Made by a program: the position numbers and the translations under genes
Origin: Bacilli bacterium
GTDB lineage: Bacteria > Bacillota_I > Bacilli_A > RF39 > UBA660
NCBI GenBank assembly: GCA_017887425.1
Contig: JAGHHZ010000035.1
Location: 1 to 34,574 of the forward strand
DNA: 34,574 nt
Reading direction: 5' to 3'
Shown: piece by piece, positions 13,607 through 21,900 of the stretch
How the letters are laid out: every line of letters starts with the position of its first letter
Position numbering within the stretch: position 1 is the stretch's first letter
Notes under the pieces: model-generated
What the model was told of the DNA's origin: nothing
The model's input: the letters and a program-made list of their open reading frames with translations, nothing else
Database searches by the model: none

Positions 13607-14602
13607 TTGAAAAAATATATTATTCCGATAATTATAGTTATTTTAATTATTGGACTTATTGTAATTAGTTTGGTATTTAAGAAAGATGATAACAATTTAA
13701 CTAAAATCAAAGTAGCTGAAGTTACGCATAGTATTTTTTACTCACCTCAATACGTTGCTCATGCTTTAGGATACTTTGAAGAAGAAGGATTAGACGTTGA
13801 ATTAATGTTAGTGCCAGGCGCTGATAAAGTAACTGCTGCTGTCTTATCAGGCGATGTTCAAATTGGCTTTTGTGGAAGTGAAGCATCAATATATGTTTAC
13901 AACCAAGGACAAGAAGATTATTTAGTTAATTTTGCTGGTCTTACTAAAAGAGATGGAAGTTTTATTGTATCACGTGAAAAAATTGAAAATTTTACTTTAG
14001 ATGACTTAAAAGGTAAAACCATTATCGGAGGAAGAATTGGTGGTATGCCAGAAATGACTTTAGAGTGGACTTTAACTGAAGCAGGAATCGATCCTAAAAA
14101 TGATTTAACTATCGACACAAGCATTGAATTTGCTGCTATGTCAGGAGCATTTATCGGAGGAACAGGTGATTTTGTTTCACTATTTGAGCCTAATGCCTTA
14201 CAATTAGAAAAACAAGGATACGGTTATGTAGTAGCTTCATTAGGAGAATTAGGGGGCGTTGTTCCATACACAGCTTATAATACTAAAAAAAGCTATTTAG
14301 AAGAAAATCCAGAAATAATCGAAGGATTCACTAAAGCAATTCAAAAAGGATTAGATTATGTTCATAGTCATACTGCTAGCGAAATTGCCGACGTGATATT
14401 AGATTATTTTCCAGATACATCAAGAGATGATTTAGAGACAATCATTCAAAGATATAAAGACATTGACTCATGGTTTACTACTACATATATAACAGAAGAA
14501 AACTTTAACCATATTCAAGAAATAGCCGAAAACGCTGGTCAATTAGATACGCGTGCACCATATGATAAATTAGTCGATAACACTTATTCAAAAAATGAAT
14601 GA
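13607..14602 (+). CDS. Substrate-binding protein of an SsuA/ThiY/NMT1-like ABC importer
   Basis: The 331-333 residue product opens with a basic/hydrophobic anchor (KKYIIPIIIVILIIGLIVISLVF) without a lipobox cysteine, so it is tethered by an uncleaved helix and not lipidated. The periplasmic-binding fold starts at IKVAEVTHSIFYSPQYVAHALGYFEEEGLDVEL, typical of the NMT1/SsuA/TauA family, then GADKVTAAVLSGDVQIGFCGSEA and a second lobe. Such proteins bind aliphatic sulfonates, pyrimidine thiamine precursors or similar small molecules; the ligand cannot be read from sequence. No TPP riboswitch is found upstream. The TTG at 13607 is 7 nt from AAAGGGG, while the ATG at 13601 is only 1 nt away, so TTG is preferred. 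It overlaps the ATPase gene by 8 bp. Confidence 0.88.
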   Translation: MKKYIIPIIIVILIIGLIVISLVFKKDDNNLTKIKVAEVTHSIFYSPQYVAHALGYFEEEGLDVELMLVPGADKVTAAVLSGDVQIGFCGSEASIYVYNQGQEDYLVNFAGLTKRDGSFIVSREKIENFTLDDLKGKTIIGGRIGGMPEMTLEWTLTEAGIDPKNDLTIDTSIEFAAMSGAFIGGTGDFVSLFEPNALQLEKQGYGYVVASLGELGGVVPYTAYNTKKSYLEENPEIIEGFTKAIQKGLDYVHSHTASEIADVILDYFPDTSRDDLETIIQRYKDIDSWFTTTYITEENFNHIQEIAENAGQLDTRAPYDKLVDNTYSKNE

Positions 14603-15338
14603 ATTATTAAAAATTAAAGATTTAAGTAAAAATTATCACACTAAAAAAGATGAGACTTTAGCTGTTGATAATTTTTCATTTGATTTAAAAAATGGTGAAT
14701 TTGTTGCTATTGTCGGTCCAAGTGGCTGTGGAAAAAGTACAATTTTAAATATTTTAGCGGGATTAGATACTAAATCAAGTGGCGAAATTATTTTAAGTGA
14801 CAATACTAAAATGGGCTATATGTTACAGCAAGATGCCTTATTCAACTGGAAAACTGTTCTAGAAAATTGCTTATTAGGATTAGAAATTAATAAAAATTTA
14901 ACTAAAGAAAATAAAGACTATGTTTTAGATTTATTAAATACTTACGGTTTGAAAGATTTTATCAATAGTTATCCGAATACATTATCTGGTGGTATGCGTC
15001 AAAGAGTAGCTTTAATTAGAACACTAGCTACTAAACCAGATTTACTATTAATGGATGAACCCTTTTCAGCTCTTGATTATCAAACGAGACTGTCCGTATC
15101 TGACGATGTTTATCAGATTATTAAAAAAGAAAAAAAGTCAGCAATTATGGTAACTCATGATATTGCTGAAGCTATTAGTATGGCCGATAAAATCATTATT
15201 TTATCTAAACGTCCTAGTAAAATTAAAAAAGTAATCGATATTAAATTAACTGATAAAAGTACCCCTATTAACAATCGTAAAGCCAAAGAATTTTCTTACT
15301 ATTATGATTTAATATGGAAAGAGATTGACCATGTTTAG
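14595..15338 (+). CDS. ABC transporter ATPase (SsuB/ThiZ/TauB-like)
   Basis: This 247-residue nucleotide-binding protein powers the importer made with its neighbours. Walker A is GPSGCGKST near residue 42, the Q-loop region is MLQQDALFNWKTV, the ABC signature is LSGGMRQRVAL, Walker B is LLLMDEPFSALD and the H-loop is VTHDIAEAISMADKI. The LFNWKTV and EAISMADKIIILSKRP stretches are typical of the nitrate/sulfonate/taurine (SsuB/TauB) subfamily. The ATG lies inside the last codons of the binding-protein gene, and the permease gene overlaps its 3' end by 8 bp, implying translational coupling in a three-gene operon. Confidence 0.94.
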   Translation: MNELLKIKDLSKNYHTKKDETLAVDNFSFDLKNGEFVAIVGPSGCGKSTILNILAGLDTKSSGEIILSDNTKMGYMLQQDALFNWKTVLENCLLGLEINKNLTKENKDYVLDLLNTYGLKDFINSYPNTLSGGMRQRVALIRTLATKPDLLLMDEPFSALDYQTRLSVSDDVYQIIKKEKKSAIMVTHDIAEAISMADKIIILSKRPSKIKKVIDIKLTDKSTPINNRKAKEFSYYYDLIWKEIDHV

Positions 15339-16119
15339 TCTAGAACATAAAAATTATTTAAAAAAAATTAAACGTAATAACTTTTTTGTCAAATTAACGC
15401 AAATTCTTATTTTAATAGTATTTTTAATTATTTGGCAACTTTTATCAGATTATAAAATAATTAATCCTTTTATCTTCTCCTCACCTATTAAAGTAGTAGA
15501 AACAATTATCAATCTTCATACAACTGGTGATTTATATAATCATATTTTAATAACCGTTTGGGAAACATTAATAAGCTTTGTTTTAGGTACATTATTAGGA
15601 ATATTAATAGCTAGTATTATGTGGTGGAATAAATTCTTTGCTAAAGTAATCGATCCTTATTTAACCGTTTTAAATAGCTTACCAAAAGTAGCTTTAGGAC
15701 CTATTTTGATTATTTGGGTTGGAGCTGGTATGCAATCAATCGTTGTAATGGCTCTATTAATTTCCACAATTATTACGATTATTAATGTTTATCAAGGATT
15801 CATCAATATCGACCCTATTAAAATTAAACTTATGCAAACATTTAAAGCTACTAAAAGCCAAATTTATTTTAAATTGATTTTACCAGGAACTATTTCTAAT
15901 ATTATTAGTTGTTTTAAAGTTAATATTAGTATGTCATTAATTGGTGTAATTATGGGAGAGTTTTTAGTTTCTAAAGAAGGTATCGGATATTTGATTATGT
16001 ATGGATCCCAAGTATTTAATCTTGACTTAGTTATAACGGGAACAATAATTTTATGTATTGTAGCTGCTATTATGTATAGTTTAGTTCTTTATATCGAAAA
16101 AAAACTAATTAAAAATTAA
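15331..16119 (+). CDS. ABC transporter permease (SsuC/ThiX/TauC-like)
   Basis: This is a 262-residue integral membrane permease with about six hydrophobic segments and the binding-protein-dependent transport signature: LNSLPKVALGPILIIWVGAG, then INVYQGFINIDPIKIKLMQTFKATKSQIYFKLILPGTI, which is the EAA loop that docks the ATPase. The ATG at 15331 overlaps the ATPase stop region. An in-frame TTG at 15325 is less likely. Operon order is binding protein, ATPase, permease, closed by a good terminator. Homodimers are expected. The substrate is unknown, as for its partners. Confidence 0.93.
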   Translation: MFSLEHKNYLKKIKRNNFFVKLTQILILIVFLIIWQLLSDYKIINPFIFSSPIKVVETIINLHTTGDLYNHILITVWETLISFVLGTLLGILIASIMWWNKFFAKVIDPYLTVLNSLPKVALGPILIIWVGAGMQSIVVMALLISTIITIINVYQGFINIDPIKIKLMQTFKATKSQIYFKLILPGTISNIISCFKVNISMSLIGVIMGEFLVSKEGIGYLIMYGSQVFNLDLVITGTIILCIVAAIMYSLVLYIEKKLIKN

Positions 16120-16153
16120 AAACTATAATGAATTACTTCATTGTAGTTTTTTT
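16120..16153 (+). terminator. Terminator of the ABC importer operon
   Basis: AAACTATAATGAA (16120-16132) pairs with TTCATTGTAGTTT (16137-16149) with one U-G pair and a 4-nt loop, followed by seven T. Confidence 0.85.
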
Positions 16154-16217
16154 ACTAATAGATAACAGAAAATAGCCCAACTATTCGAAATTCATTTTAA
16201 TTAATTTAAACAAATGT

Positions 16218-16223
16218 TATAAT
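16218..16223 (+). promoter_or_regulatory. -10 box upstream of the RhuM-Fic gene
   Basis: TATAAT in ATGTTATAATGCC implies a leader of about 80 nt before the AAGGAGG ribosome site. No strong -35 is visible. The rest of this 156-bp gap holds nothing recognisable. Confidence 0.4.
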
Positions 16224-16309
16224 GCCATTAGGGATATTATTTAAAGTTAACTATTATATAGGGAAAAACTTATTCACTATTTTAATTTAAAAAAAAGGAG
16301 GCAGAAAAT

Positions 16310-17263
16310 ATGAAAAATGAAATAGTATTATTTGAAAATCAAAACATCAAATTAGAAGTAAATATGAAAGACGAAACAGTTTGGCTTAATACTGAACAAA
16401 TGGCCGAATTATTCGACAGAGACTATAAAACTATTAGAAAGCACATTAATAACGCTTTAAAAGAAGAATTAGATAACTCAACTGTCGCAAAATTTGCGAC
16501 AGTTCAAAAAGAAGGCATAAGAGAAGTTACCCGTAATATCGAGTATTATAACTTAGATGTTATCATAAGTGTCGGTTATCGAGTCAAATCACAAAATGGT
16601 ATTATATTTAGAAAATGGGCTAACAAAATTATAAAAGATTATTTGTTAAAAGGTTATGCTATTAATGAAAAAAGATTAGAATATCTTGAAAAAACAATCA
16701 AATTAATCGATATTGCTGGAAGAATCGATACTGAATTAAGTAGTCAAGATGCTAAAGAAATAATTAAAGTTATTAACAATTATTCAAATGCTTTAAATCT
16801 TCTTGATGACTATGACCATAAAAGAATACTTAAACCTAAAGGAACTAAAAACAATAAAAAAATCACTTATGAAAATTGTATAGATATAATTATTAAACTA
16901 AAATTTAACAGCGATAGTGATTTATTTGCTCTTGAAAGAAATGAAGGACTAAAAGGTATTATAGGTAATATTTATCAGTCTTTTGATGGCAACGACTTAT
17001 ATCCAACAGTTCAAGAAAAAGCAGCCAATTTTCTATATTTAGTTACCAAAAATCATACGTTTATCGACGGTAATAAAAGAATAGCAGCGACATTATTTAT
17101 ATATTTTTTAGAATTTTATAATATTTTATACACAGAAAACGGACAAGTTATCGATAACAATACACTTGTTGCAGTTACAATTCTTATTGCTCAATCTAAT
17201 CCTAAAGAAAAAGATATTCTAATTGATTTAGTAATGAACTTCTTAAACCACGAAACAGCCTAA
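16310..17263 (+). CDS. RhuM-family protein fused to a Fic/Doc domain
   Basis: The 317 residues contain two parts. Residues about 1-115 match the virulence RhuM family (VWLNTEQMAELFDRDYKTIRKHINN ... NIEYYNLDVIISVGYRVKSQNGIIFRKWANKIIKDYLLKGY), a KilA-N/Bro-like putative DNA-binding module. Residues about 165-317 are a Fic/Doc domain with the active-site loop HTFIDGNKR (249-257). Fic proteins transfer AMP and Doc transfers phosphate to target proteins, with the His as general base. The match to HxFx(D/E)GNKR is complete, so catalysis is plausible. The fusion is known from other bacteria, often in accessory regions. No separate antitoxin and no clear (S/T)xxxE(G/N) inhibitory helix is seen. The very strong AAGGAGG site and solitary setting fit a horizontally acquired cassette. 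Confidence 0.88.
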   Translation: MKNEIVLFENQNIKLEVNMKDETVWLNTEQMAELFDRDYKTIRKHINNALKEELDNSTVAKFATVQKEGIREVTRNIEYYNLDVIISVGYRVKSQNGIIFRKWANKIIKDYLLKGYAINEKRLEYLEKTIKLIDIAGRIDTELSSQDAKEIIKVINNYSNALNLLDDYDHKRILKPKGTKNNKKITYENCIDIIIKLKFNSDSDLFALERNEGLKGIIGNIYQSFDGNDLYPTVQEKAANFLYLVTKNHTFIDGNKRIAATLFIYFLEFYNILYTENGQVIDNNTLVAVTILIAQSNPKEKDILIDLVMNFLNHETA

Positions 17264-17281
17264 CTATAAATTATATATAAA

Positions 17282-17320
17282 AAAACACTATATCAAAAAT
17301 CAAAATTTTTTATAGGTTTT
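17282..17320 (+). terminator. Weak AT-rich hairpin after the RhuM-Fic gene
   Basis: AAAACACTATA (17282-17292) pairs with TATAGGTTTT (17311-17320) with one bulged base, followed by a T-rich tail. The rest of the 186-bp gap to 17449 is featureless AT-rich DNA. Confidence 0.35.
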
Positions 17321-17449
17321 ATTATTTCTAGTTTTAATAAATCATCATATTCTAATATAGTATAAATTATATTCATAAAAAATATATTATATAAATAAAC
17401 CTTACTTTTCAAAATTCAATAATTTTTGTAATATCACATAATTTAATTT

Positions 17450-17845
17450 TTAATAGTCAATAATATCACAAATATGGGAATTATCGACAGTAATATTATT
17501 ATTTATATTTTTTACAATTAAATATCCTACACATTGTTCAAAATCATCGCTTACTTGAGGTCTCCTAACAATTCTTATAATTTTATCGGCAATTCTAGTT
17601 TCTAATAAATAATCCATTTTCAAAACGAAAGTATCATTTTCGTCAAACTGAAATAAATCAGGATTAATTTCATATAATTGCTTTACTTCTTCAGTATAAT
17701 CAGGAAGTTTATTTTTATCTTCTAAATAAAGTTTAAAATCTCTTATAAATACAACAATTAATATACTTAAAGGTATTAATAATAAAGCTAGTAATATATA
17801 ATAAAAAAGATATCGATTAAAATGCATTTTTAAACTACTTTTCAT
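17450..17845 (-). CDS. Unknown single-span membrane protein
   Basis: From the ATG at 17845 (GGTGAT site 4 nt away; the upstream TTG at 17860 lies before that site) the product has 131 residues. A short basic N-terminus (MKSSLKMHFNRY) leads into one long membrane span (LFYYILLALLLIPLSILIVVFI) and a 90-residue soluble part, probably outside. That part is acidic (PDYTEEVKQLYEINPDLFQFDENDTFVLKMD) and ends in a Cys-containing segment (FEQCVGYLIVKN ... NSHICDIIDY). Two cysteines about 30 residues apart could form a disulfide. No family recognised. It overlaps the end of the upstream membrane gene by 11 bp, so the two are translationally coupled and probably act together. Confidence 0.7.
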   Translation of the reverse strand: MKSSLKMHFNRYLFYYILLALLLIPLSILIVVFIRDFKLYLEDKNKLPDYTEEVKQLYEINPDLFQFDENDTFVLKMDYLLETRIADKIIRIVRRPQVSDDFEQCVGYLIVKNINNNITVDNSHICDIIDY

Positions 17846-18404
17846 ATTTATCACCAACAATCACATTAAAACTAAAATGCGTTTTGACGCCACTAAACCA
17901 ACCATCTTTCCTATTCATATAAATATGAATATAATATCTGCCATTTTCATTAAGATAATTGCTTATATCAGCAATATAATCACCACTATATAAAACTTTA
18001 TCCATTCTTTTTATCTCTAATTTAATTTTAGAATAATCAACTTTTTTATATGTAAAATCGTTTAATTTTGCCCAATAGTCATCTGCTGAAACTCTTCTTC
18101 CAGCTTTGTTATAAACTTCATATTCATTTATTTGTAAAATCATTTTATCGCTTAACAAAACTCTATTTATAGATTTATCAGTATAATTATCGCCTTCATC
18201 ATTAAAATGAACAAATAAATTACTAGAAATGGTTTCTTTATAATTTCCAACCATCAACATATCATTTAGTTTTATTTCAAATAAATTTTGATTATAAATT
18301 CCATGTCTTAAAATCATATAAGACAATAAGATAAACAAAACAACTAGAGATATAATTAAAATCCTTTTAAATGGATAAAATATTTCGGAAAGTCCTACAT
18401 TCAT
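17835..18404 (-). CDS. Unknown membrane-anchored protein with a beta-rich exterior
   Basis: This product of 189 residues has one N-terminal membrane span (about residues 12-34; FKRILIISLVVLFILLSYMIL), preceded by MNVGLSEIFYP, which leaves the bulk probably outside. The exterior alternates strands: VHFNDEGDNYTDKSINRVLLSDKMILQINEYEVYN, KLEIKRMDKVLYSGDYIADISNYLNENGRYYIHIYMN, HFSFNVIVGDK. It reads like a small beta-sandwich adaptor, but no family is recognised. GAGG is 8 nt from the ATG. It is the first gene of a two-gene unit and diverges from the SIS-domain gene. Same overall build as its partner (short N-tail, one span, soluble outside part). Confidence 0.75.
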   Translation of the reverse strand: MNVGLSEIFYPFKRILIISLVVLFILLSYMILRHGIYNQNLFEIKLNDMLMVGNYKETISSNLFVHFNDEGDNYTDKSINRVLLSDKMILQINEYEVYNKAGRRVSADDYWAKLNDFTYKKVDYSKIKLEIKRMDKVLYSGDYIADISNYLNENGRYYIHIYMNRKDGWFSGVKTHFSFNVIVGDKYEK

Positions 18405-18492
18405 ACTAATTACCTCAAATTAATTATATCAAACATTTACACATTTCAAAATATTTTTAAATAAAAACTTTCCTAAATAACAGTATTTGTGT

Positions 18493-18498
18493 TATGAT
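18493..18498 (+). promoter_or_regulatory. -10 box of the SIS-domain gene
   Basis: TATGAT in GTGTTATGATTAATATAGGAGG lies 18 bp before the ATG, which gives a short leader. No strong -35. Confidence 0.4.
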
Positions 18499-18516
18499 TA
18501 ATATAGGAGGTAAAAT

Positions 18517-19551
18517 ATGAACGAAACAATAATGTTAAGTGAAATCAAAGCACAACCAGAATTAATCAAAAGATGCATGGAAACAAACCGTGAACTTATT
18601 AAAGAAATTGGTCAAGCAATTAAAGAATTTAAACCAACTAATGTTTTAATTGCTGCAAGAGGTACTTCTCTACATAGTGGTATGTTAGCAAAATATTTAT
18701 TTCAACTATACTATCACTTACCAGTTAGTATTGCTACACCTTCTGTTTTTACAGTTTATGACGGAGAAGTTGATTTAAGTAAAACCTTAGTTATTGCTAT
18801 TAGTCAATCAGGAAAAGGAAAAGATATTTGGAAAGTTGTCGAAAAAGCTAATAAATGCAATGCATTAACCGTTGGTATTACTAATACTAAAGGTTCAATC
18901 ATCGCTAATGAATGCAAATATAATTTATGGAACGATGTCGATGAAGCTAAATCATATGCTGCTACTAAAACATACACTTCATCATTATATTTATTAATAG
19001 CTTTAATTCATGAATTAACTGGACATGAAGATTTGAATTTAGAAAATGATAAAGTAATTGCCGCTTTAAACGAAGGATTTAATCACTATGAAGAAATAAA
19101 AGCTTTAGCGCCGGTTTTAAAAGATGCTGAAAATACTTTAGTTATGGCAAGAGGTAAAGATTTATCACTAGCTATGGAATTAGCTTTAAAAATTAAAGAA
19201 ACTTCTCATTATCCAGTTCATGCTTATCCATGTAGTGAATTCTATCACGGACCTATTGTTATGGTAAGTGAAAAAACACCGACTATTCTATTTGGTGTTG
19301 ATAAAGTAACTAATGATAATATTTTGAAAACGATTAAAGATTTAAAAACTTTAAATGCAAAAACAATTGCTTTCACTAACAATCAAGAAATAGCCAATGA
19401 AGCTGATAATGCTATTTACTATAATGTTGAAGATAAATATGCTATCTTTACTTCAGCAATTGTTCTACAGTTGTTCACTAATGAATTATCAGTTTTAAGA
19501 GGTAATAATCCTGATTTCCATAAAGTTTTAGAACATATTGATACAATTTAA
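18517..19551 (+). CDS. Double-SIS sugar-phosphate enzyme (NagB-II/AgaS/FrlB-like)
   Basis: The 344 residues contain two SIS (sugar isomerase) domains. The first has NVLIAARGTSLHSGMLAKYLF, LVIAISQSGKGKDIWKVVEKA and a later AATKTYTSSLYLLIALIHEL; the second begins around LVMARGKDLSLAMELALKIKETSHYPVHAYPCSEFYHGP. This is the layout of the isomerase half of GlmS without the glutaminase domain, as in type II glucosamine-6-phosphate deaminases, AgaS and fructoselysine/glucoselysine-6-phosphate deglycases. AARGTS followed by ATPS in the first domain fits the NagB-II-like group best. The mannose-family PTS operon lies two genes away on the other strand, so a role in the first cytosolic step after uptake of an amino sugar or glycated amino acid is inferred. 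AGGAGG precedes the ATG. Confidence 0.85.
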   Translation: MNETIMLSEIKAQPELIKRCMETNRELIKEIGQAIKEFKPTNVLIAARGTSLHSGMLAKYLFQLYYHLPVSIATPSVFTVYDGEVDLSKTLVIAISQSGKGKDIWKVVEKANKCNALTVGITNTKGSIIANECKYNLWNDVDEAKSYAATKTYTSSLYLLIALIHELTGHEDLNLENDKVIAALNEGFNHYEEIKALAPVLKDAENTLVMARGKDLSLAMELALKIKETSHYPVHAYPCSEFYHGPIVMVSEKTPTILFGVDKVTNDNILKTIKDLKTLNAKTIAFTNNQEIANEADNAIYYNVEDKYAIFTSAIVLQLFTNELSVLRGNNPDFHKVLEHIDTI

Positions 19552-19577
19552 AAACTCACGCCTTGTGAGTTTTTTTT
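19551..19577. terminator. Terminator shared by the SIS gene and the convergent membrane gene
   Basis: AAAACTCAC (19551-19559) pairs with GTGAGTTTT (19565-19573) around a 5-nt loop and runs into eight or more T on the plus strand. The minus-strand gene stops inside it. Confidence 0.8.
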
Positions 19578-19990
19578 AACCTAATCATTGATAATATCAT
19601 TAGAATAAGACCAATTAAACAGTTTGGGTAATAATTATATAAATACATTAAAACACTCTCATAAAAGGCTTTAAAGCCATAAAAATTACCACATAAACAT
19701 AATCCCGAAAAGCCATTAATTGCAAAATAAATTCCTAAAAATAAAGCCGTTAAAAAAGGAAGAAAACCAATGACTAATAAAATAATCCACATCGTTTTTT
19801 CATCAGTTTTAGGAAAATATACTATTTCTAATAACAAAGATAGTATAAAAATAAAAAAAGTAGTCATCTTAAATATAATAAGAGGTGTTACTTCATCCAT
19901 AAAATGGTACCAACCAGTAAGATCAAAAATAACTATTGTTATTAAAAAAGCAGCTAAAATAAATAACAAAAAATTTAAAAATTTCTTCAT
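19556..19990 (-). CDS. Small four-span membrane protein, unknown
   Basis: From the ATG at 19990 (GGTGA site; the in-frame GTG at 19999 is part of that site) the product has 144 residues with four hydrophobic segments: NFLLFILAAFLITIVIFDLTGW, IIFKMTTFFIFILSLLLEIVYF, TMWIILLVIGFLPFLTALFLGIYFAI and NYYPNCLIGLILMILSMI. The third loop carries CLCGNFYGFKAF. The C-terminus is basic (RLKKTHKA), probably cytosolic. No family recognised. It stands alone between the SIS gene and the PTS operon end. Confidence 0.65.
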   Translation of the reverse strand: MKKFLNFLLFILAAFLITIVIFDLTGWYHFMDEVTPLIIFKMTTFFIFILSLLLEIVYFPKTDEKTMWIILLVIGFLPFLTALFLGIYFAINGFSGLCLCGNFYGFKAFYESVLMYLYNYYPNCLIGLILMILSMIRLKKTHKA

Positions 19991-20058
19991 TGAAATCACC
20001 TTTTACATTTTTATAATTTTAAATTATATAATTATAATATCATAAAAATAATGAAATT

Positions 20059-20084
20059 AAAAGTTGACAATTAAGTCAACTTTT
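20059..20084. terminator. Terminator of the PTS operon
   Basis: AAAAGTTGAC (20059-20068) pairs perfectly with GTCAACTTTT (20075-20084) around a 6-nt loop that includes the HAD gene stop. It has T-rich flanks on both strands. Confidence 0.75.
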
Positions 20085-20694
20085 TTAAATCTTTTAAACT
20101 TTCAAAATAATAATCATGTTCTACTTCTTCAACTGCTCCCCAACCAGCAAGACCGAATTTAATACCAAAACTTTTAGCACATTTACTATCATTACTGCTA
20201 TCACCAATAAAAATTGATTCATCCTTTCCCCAATTAGATAATTTAAATAAGACCTCTAAACTTTCTTTATCAGGTTTAGGATTTACAACATCACTAGCAG
20301 TAATAATATAATCAAAATAAGGTAGTAATTCATCTAATTTTGGTTCGTTATAAACTTCGTCTTTATTTCTTGAGGTTACAATAGCTAAAGAAGCTTGATT
20401 ATCTTTTAAATATTTAATAACCTCTAAAGCACCATCAAACATTTCAATATCTTTAGAAAACTCATTATAATAAATGCTTTCTTTTTTTAAGATTTCTTGA
20501 CCTAAAGGAGTATTTAAGTCAACTCCTAATAATTCTAATGATTTTTCAGAAGTTGAAGCAAAACCCAAATCAAACATTTTCTTATCAAAAGGAAGATTAT
20601 ATTCTTTTAAAACTTTTTCTTTAGCTTTATAAGCAACTGAATAAGTATTTAATAAAGTTCCATCAATATCAAAAATATAGTTTTTAAATGCCAT
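20071..20694 (-). CDS. HAD-superfamily hydrolase, last gene of the PTS operon
   Basis: The 207 residues are a subfamily I HAD phosphatase. Motif I is FDIDGTLLNT (nucleophile Asp9, acid Asp11), motif II lies in LAIVTSRNKD, and motif III/IV in NPKPDKESLEVLF ... FIGDSSNDSKCAKSFGIKFGLAGWG. The helical cap between motifs I and II (about 15-85) puts it with phosphoglycolate phosphatase/beta-phosphoglucomutase-like enzymes. It overlaps the IIA gene by 11 bp at the distal end of the PTS operon. This suggests it acts on a sugar phosphate from the imported substrate, perhaps as a detoxifying phosphatase; substrate specificity is not readable. Confidence 0.88.
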   Translation of the reverse strand: MAFKNYIFDIDGTLLNTYSVAYKAKEKVLKEYNLPFDKKMFDLGFASTSEKSLELLGVDLNTPLGQEILKKESIYYNEFSKDIEMFDGALEVIKYLKDNQASLAIVTSRNKDEVYNEPKLDELLPYFDYIITASDVVNPKPDKESLEVLFKLSNWGKDESIFIGDSSNDSKCAKSFGIKFGLAGWGAVEEVEHDYYFESLKDLKKLT

Positions 20695-21088
20695 CGGTAA
20701 CTTCCTTTTCTACAACTTTCAAATCTTTAATATTAACAACACTTTTTAAACTTGTTTGTTTTAAATTATCTGCCAACTCATTTAAAGATAATTTATCTAT
20801 TTTTAAAGCAGTATCAAGTAGACCACCTAAATTAGTTCCAATTAAGATTTCTTTATTTAAATCAAGACGTGAAACTACTTTATAAGGCGTACCACCCATT
20901 AAATCACAAGCAAACAAGTAATTGTTATTTTTATCTAAATCTTTGAATTTTAAACTAAATTGTTCTTCACTCTCTTCTTTCAAAAAGTCAAAAACTAAAA
21001 CATTATCTTTAGGTCCAATTATTAATTCTAATGCACTTTTTACGCCACTAGCATAATGGCCATGGCCTGTTATTACTAAATAATTCAT
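20684..21088 (-). CDS. PTS mannose/amino-sugar family enzyme IIA
   Basis: The 134-residue single-domain IIA accepts phosphate from HPr on a histidine and passes it to IIB. The start MNYLVITGHGHYASGVKSALELIIG matches mannose-family IIA, with His9 (GHGxxA) as the phosphorylated residue. CDLMGGTPYKVV is the conserved FTDLxGGTP-type loop near residue 62, with Cys instead of Thr. The usual IIA-IIB fusion is absent: IIB is a separate gene upstream. It follows directly on IID, whose stop overlaps this start, and overlaps the HAD gene. Confidence 0.92.
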   Translation of the reverse strand: MNYLVITGHGHYASGVKSALELIIGPKDNVLVFDFLKEESEEQFSLKFKDLDKNNNYLFACDLMGGTPYKVVSRLDLNKEILIGTNLGGLLDTALKIDKLSLNELADNLKQTSLKSVVNIKDLKVVEKEVTDGI

Positions 21089-21900
21089 TATAAGATTCCA
21101 AAGAATGCTAATAAAACAGAAACAACTAAAGTAGATAGAATTAATACAGTTGGATTAACTTTCTTCTTAAGTAAGAAGTAAATTAAGAATGTGAAGGCAA
21201 ATGGTAATAAATTAGGAATAATCTTATCAACTAAATCAGTTTGTAAACTAATAAATGTACCATCGCTAATTTCAATTTGTGGCAATAAAGTAATTGACAC
21301 ATAACTAGCAATTAAACCACCTAGAATAGTAACACCTAAAATAGATGCTGCATTCCCCACTTTTTCAGTATTAGCTTGAATTTTATCCAAAGCACTAACA
21401 CCAGCACTATATCCCATATGAGCAAGTGGAAATCTTAATAAGAATACAGCTAAGAATACTAAGAAATATAAAATAGGTCCTAAAATATTTCCCTCACTAG
21501 CTAATGAAGCACAAATACCAGACATAATTGGCATAACTGTAAACCAGAAAATTGCGTCACCAATACCAGCTAAAGGACCAAACATTGAAATTTTAATTTT
21601 TTTAACAGTTTCGGGATCTTCATCGCCTTCATATAAAGAAACCATTAATCCTTCCAAAAATGGAACTAAAACATTATGTGTATTGATAAATTCTAGATTG
21701 TCTTCAGTAACTTCCGCTAATTTCTTCTTATCGTCTTTATAAATTTTTTTAAGACAAGGGGTTAAAGTAGCAGTAAAACCAATGTTTTGCATTCTTTCAT
21801 AGTTAAAAATTGCTTGGTTAAGTAAAGAACGATATCCTAAAGCAGTAATATCTTTTTTACTAACCTTTTTATATTTTTTTTCTTTATTAGATGCCTTCAT
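21088..21900 (-). CDS. PTS mannose/amino-sugar family enzyme IID
   Basis: From the ATG at 21900 (GGGAGGTGA site) it has 270 residues; an upstream in-frame start at 21930 is inside the IIC gene and unlikely. IID, with IIC, forms the membrane channel. The N-terminal cytoplasmic part (SKKDITALGYRSLLNQAIFNYERMQNIGFTATLTPCLKKIY) and the signature KISMFGPLAGIGDAIFWFTVMPIM are typical, followed by membrane segments at the C-terminus (LLPFAFTFLIYFLLKKK ... VLILSTLVVSVLLAFFGIL). It overlaps IIC by 14 bp, indicating coupled translation. Confidence 0.95.
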   Translation of the reverse strand: MKASNKEKKYKKVSKKDITALGYRSLLNQAIFNYERMQNIGFTATLTPCLKKIYKDDKKKLAEVTEDNLEFINTHNVLVPFLEGLMVSLYEGDEDPETVKKIKISMFGPLAGIGDAIFWFTVMPIMSGICASLASEGNILGPILYFLVFLAVFLLRFPLAHMGYSAGVSALDKIQANTEKVGNAASILGVTILGGLIASYVSITLLPQIEISDGTFISLQTDLVDKIIPNLLPFAFTFLIYFLLKKKVNPTVLILSTLVVSVLLAFFGIL

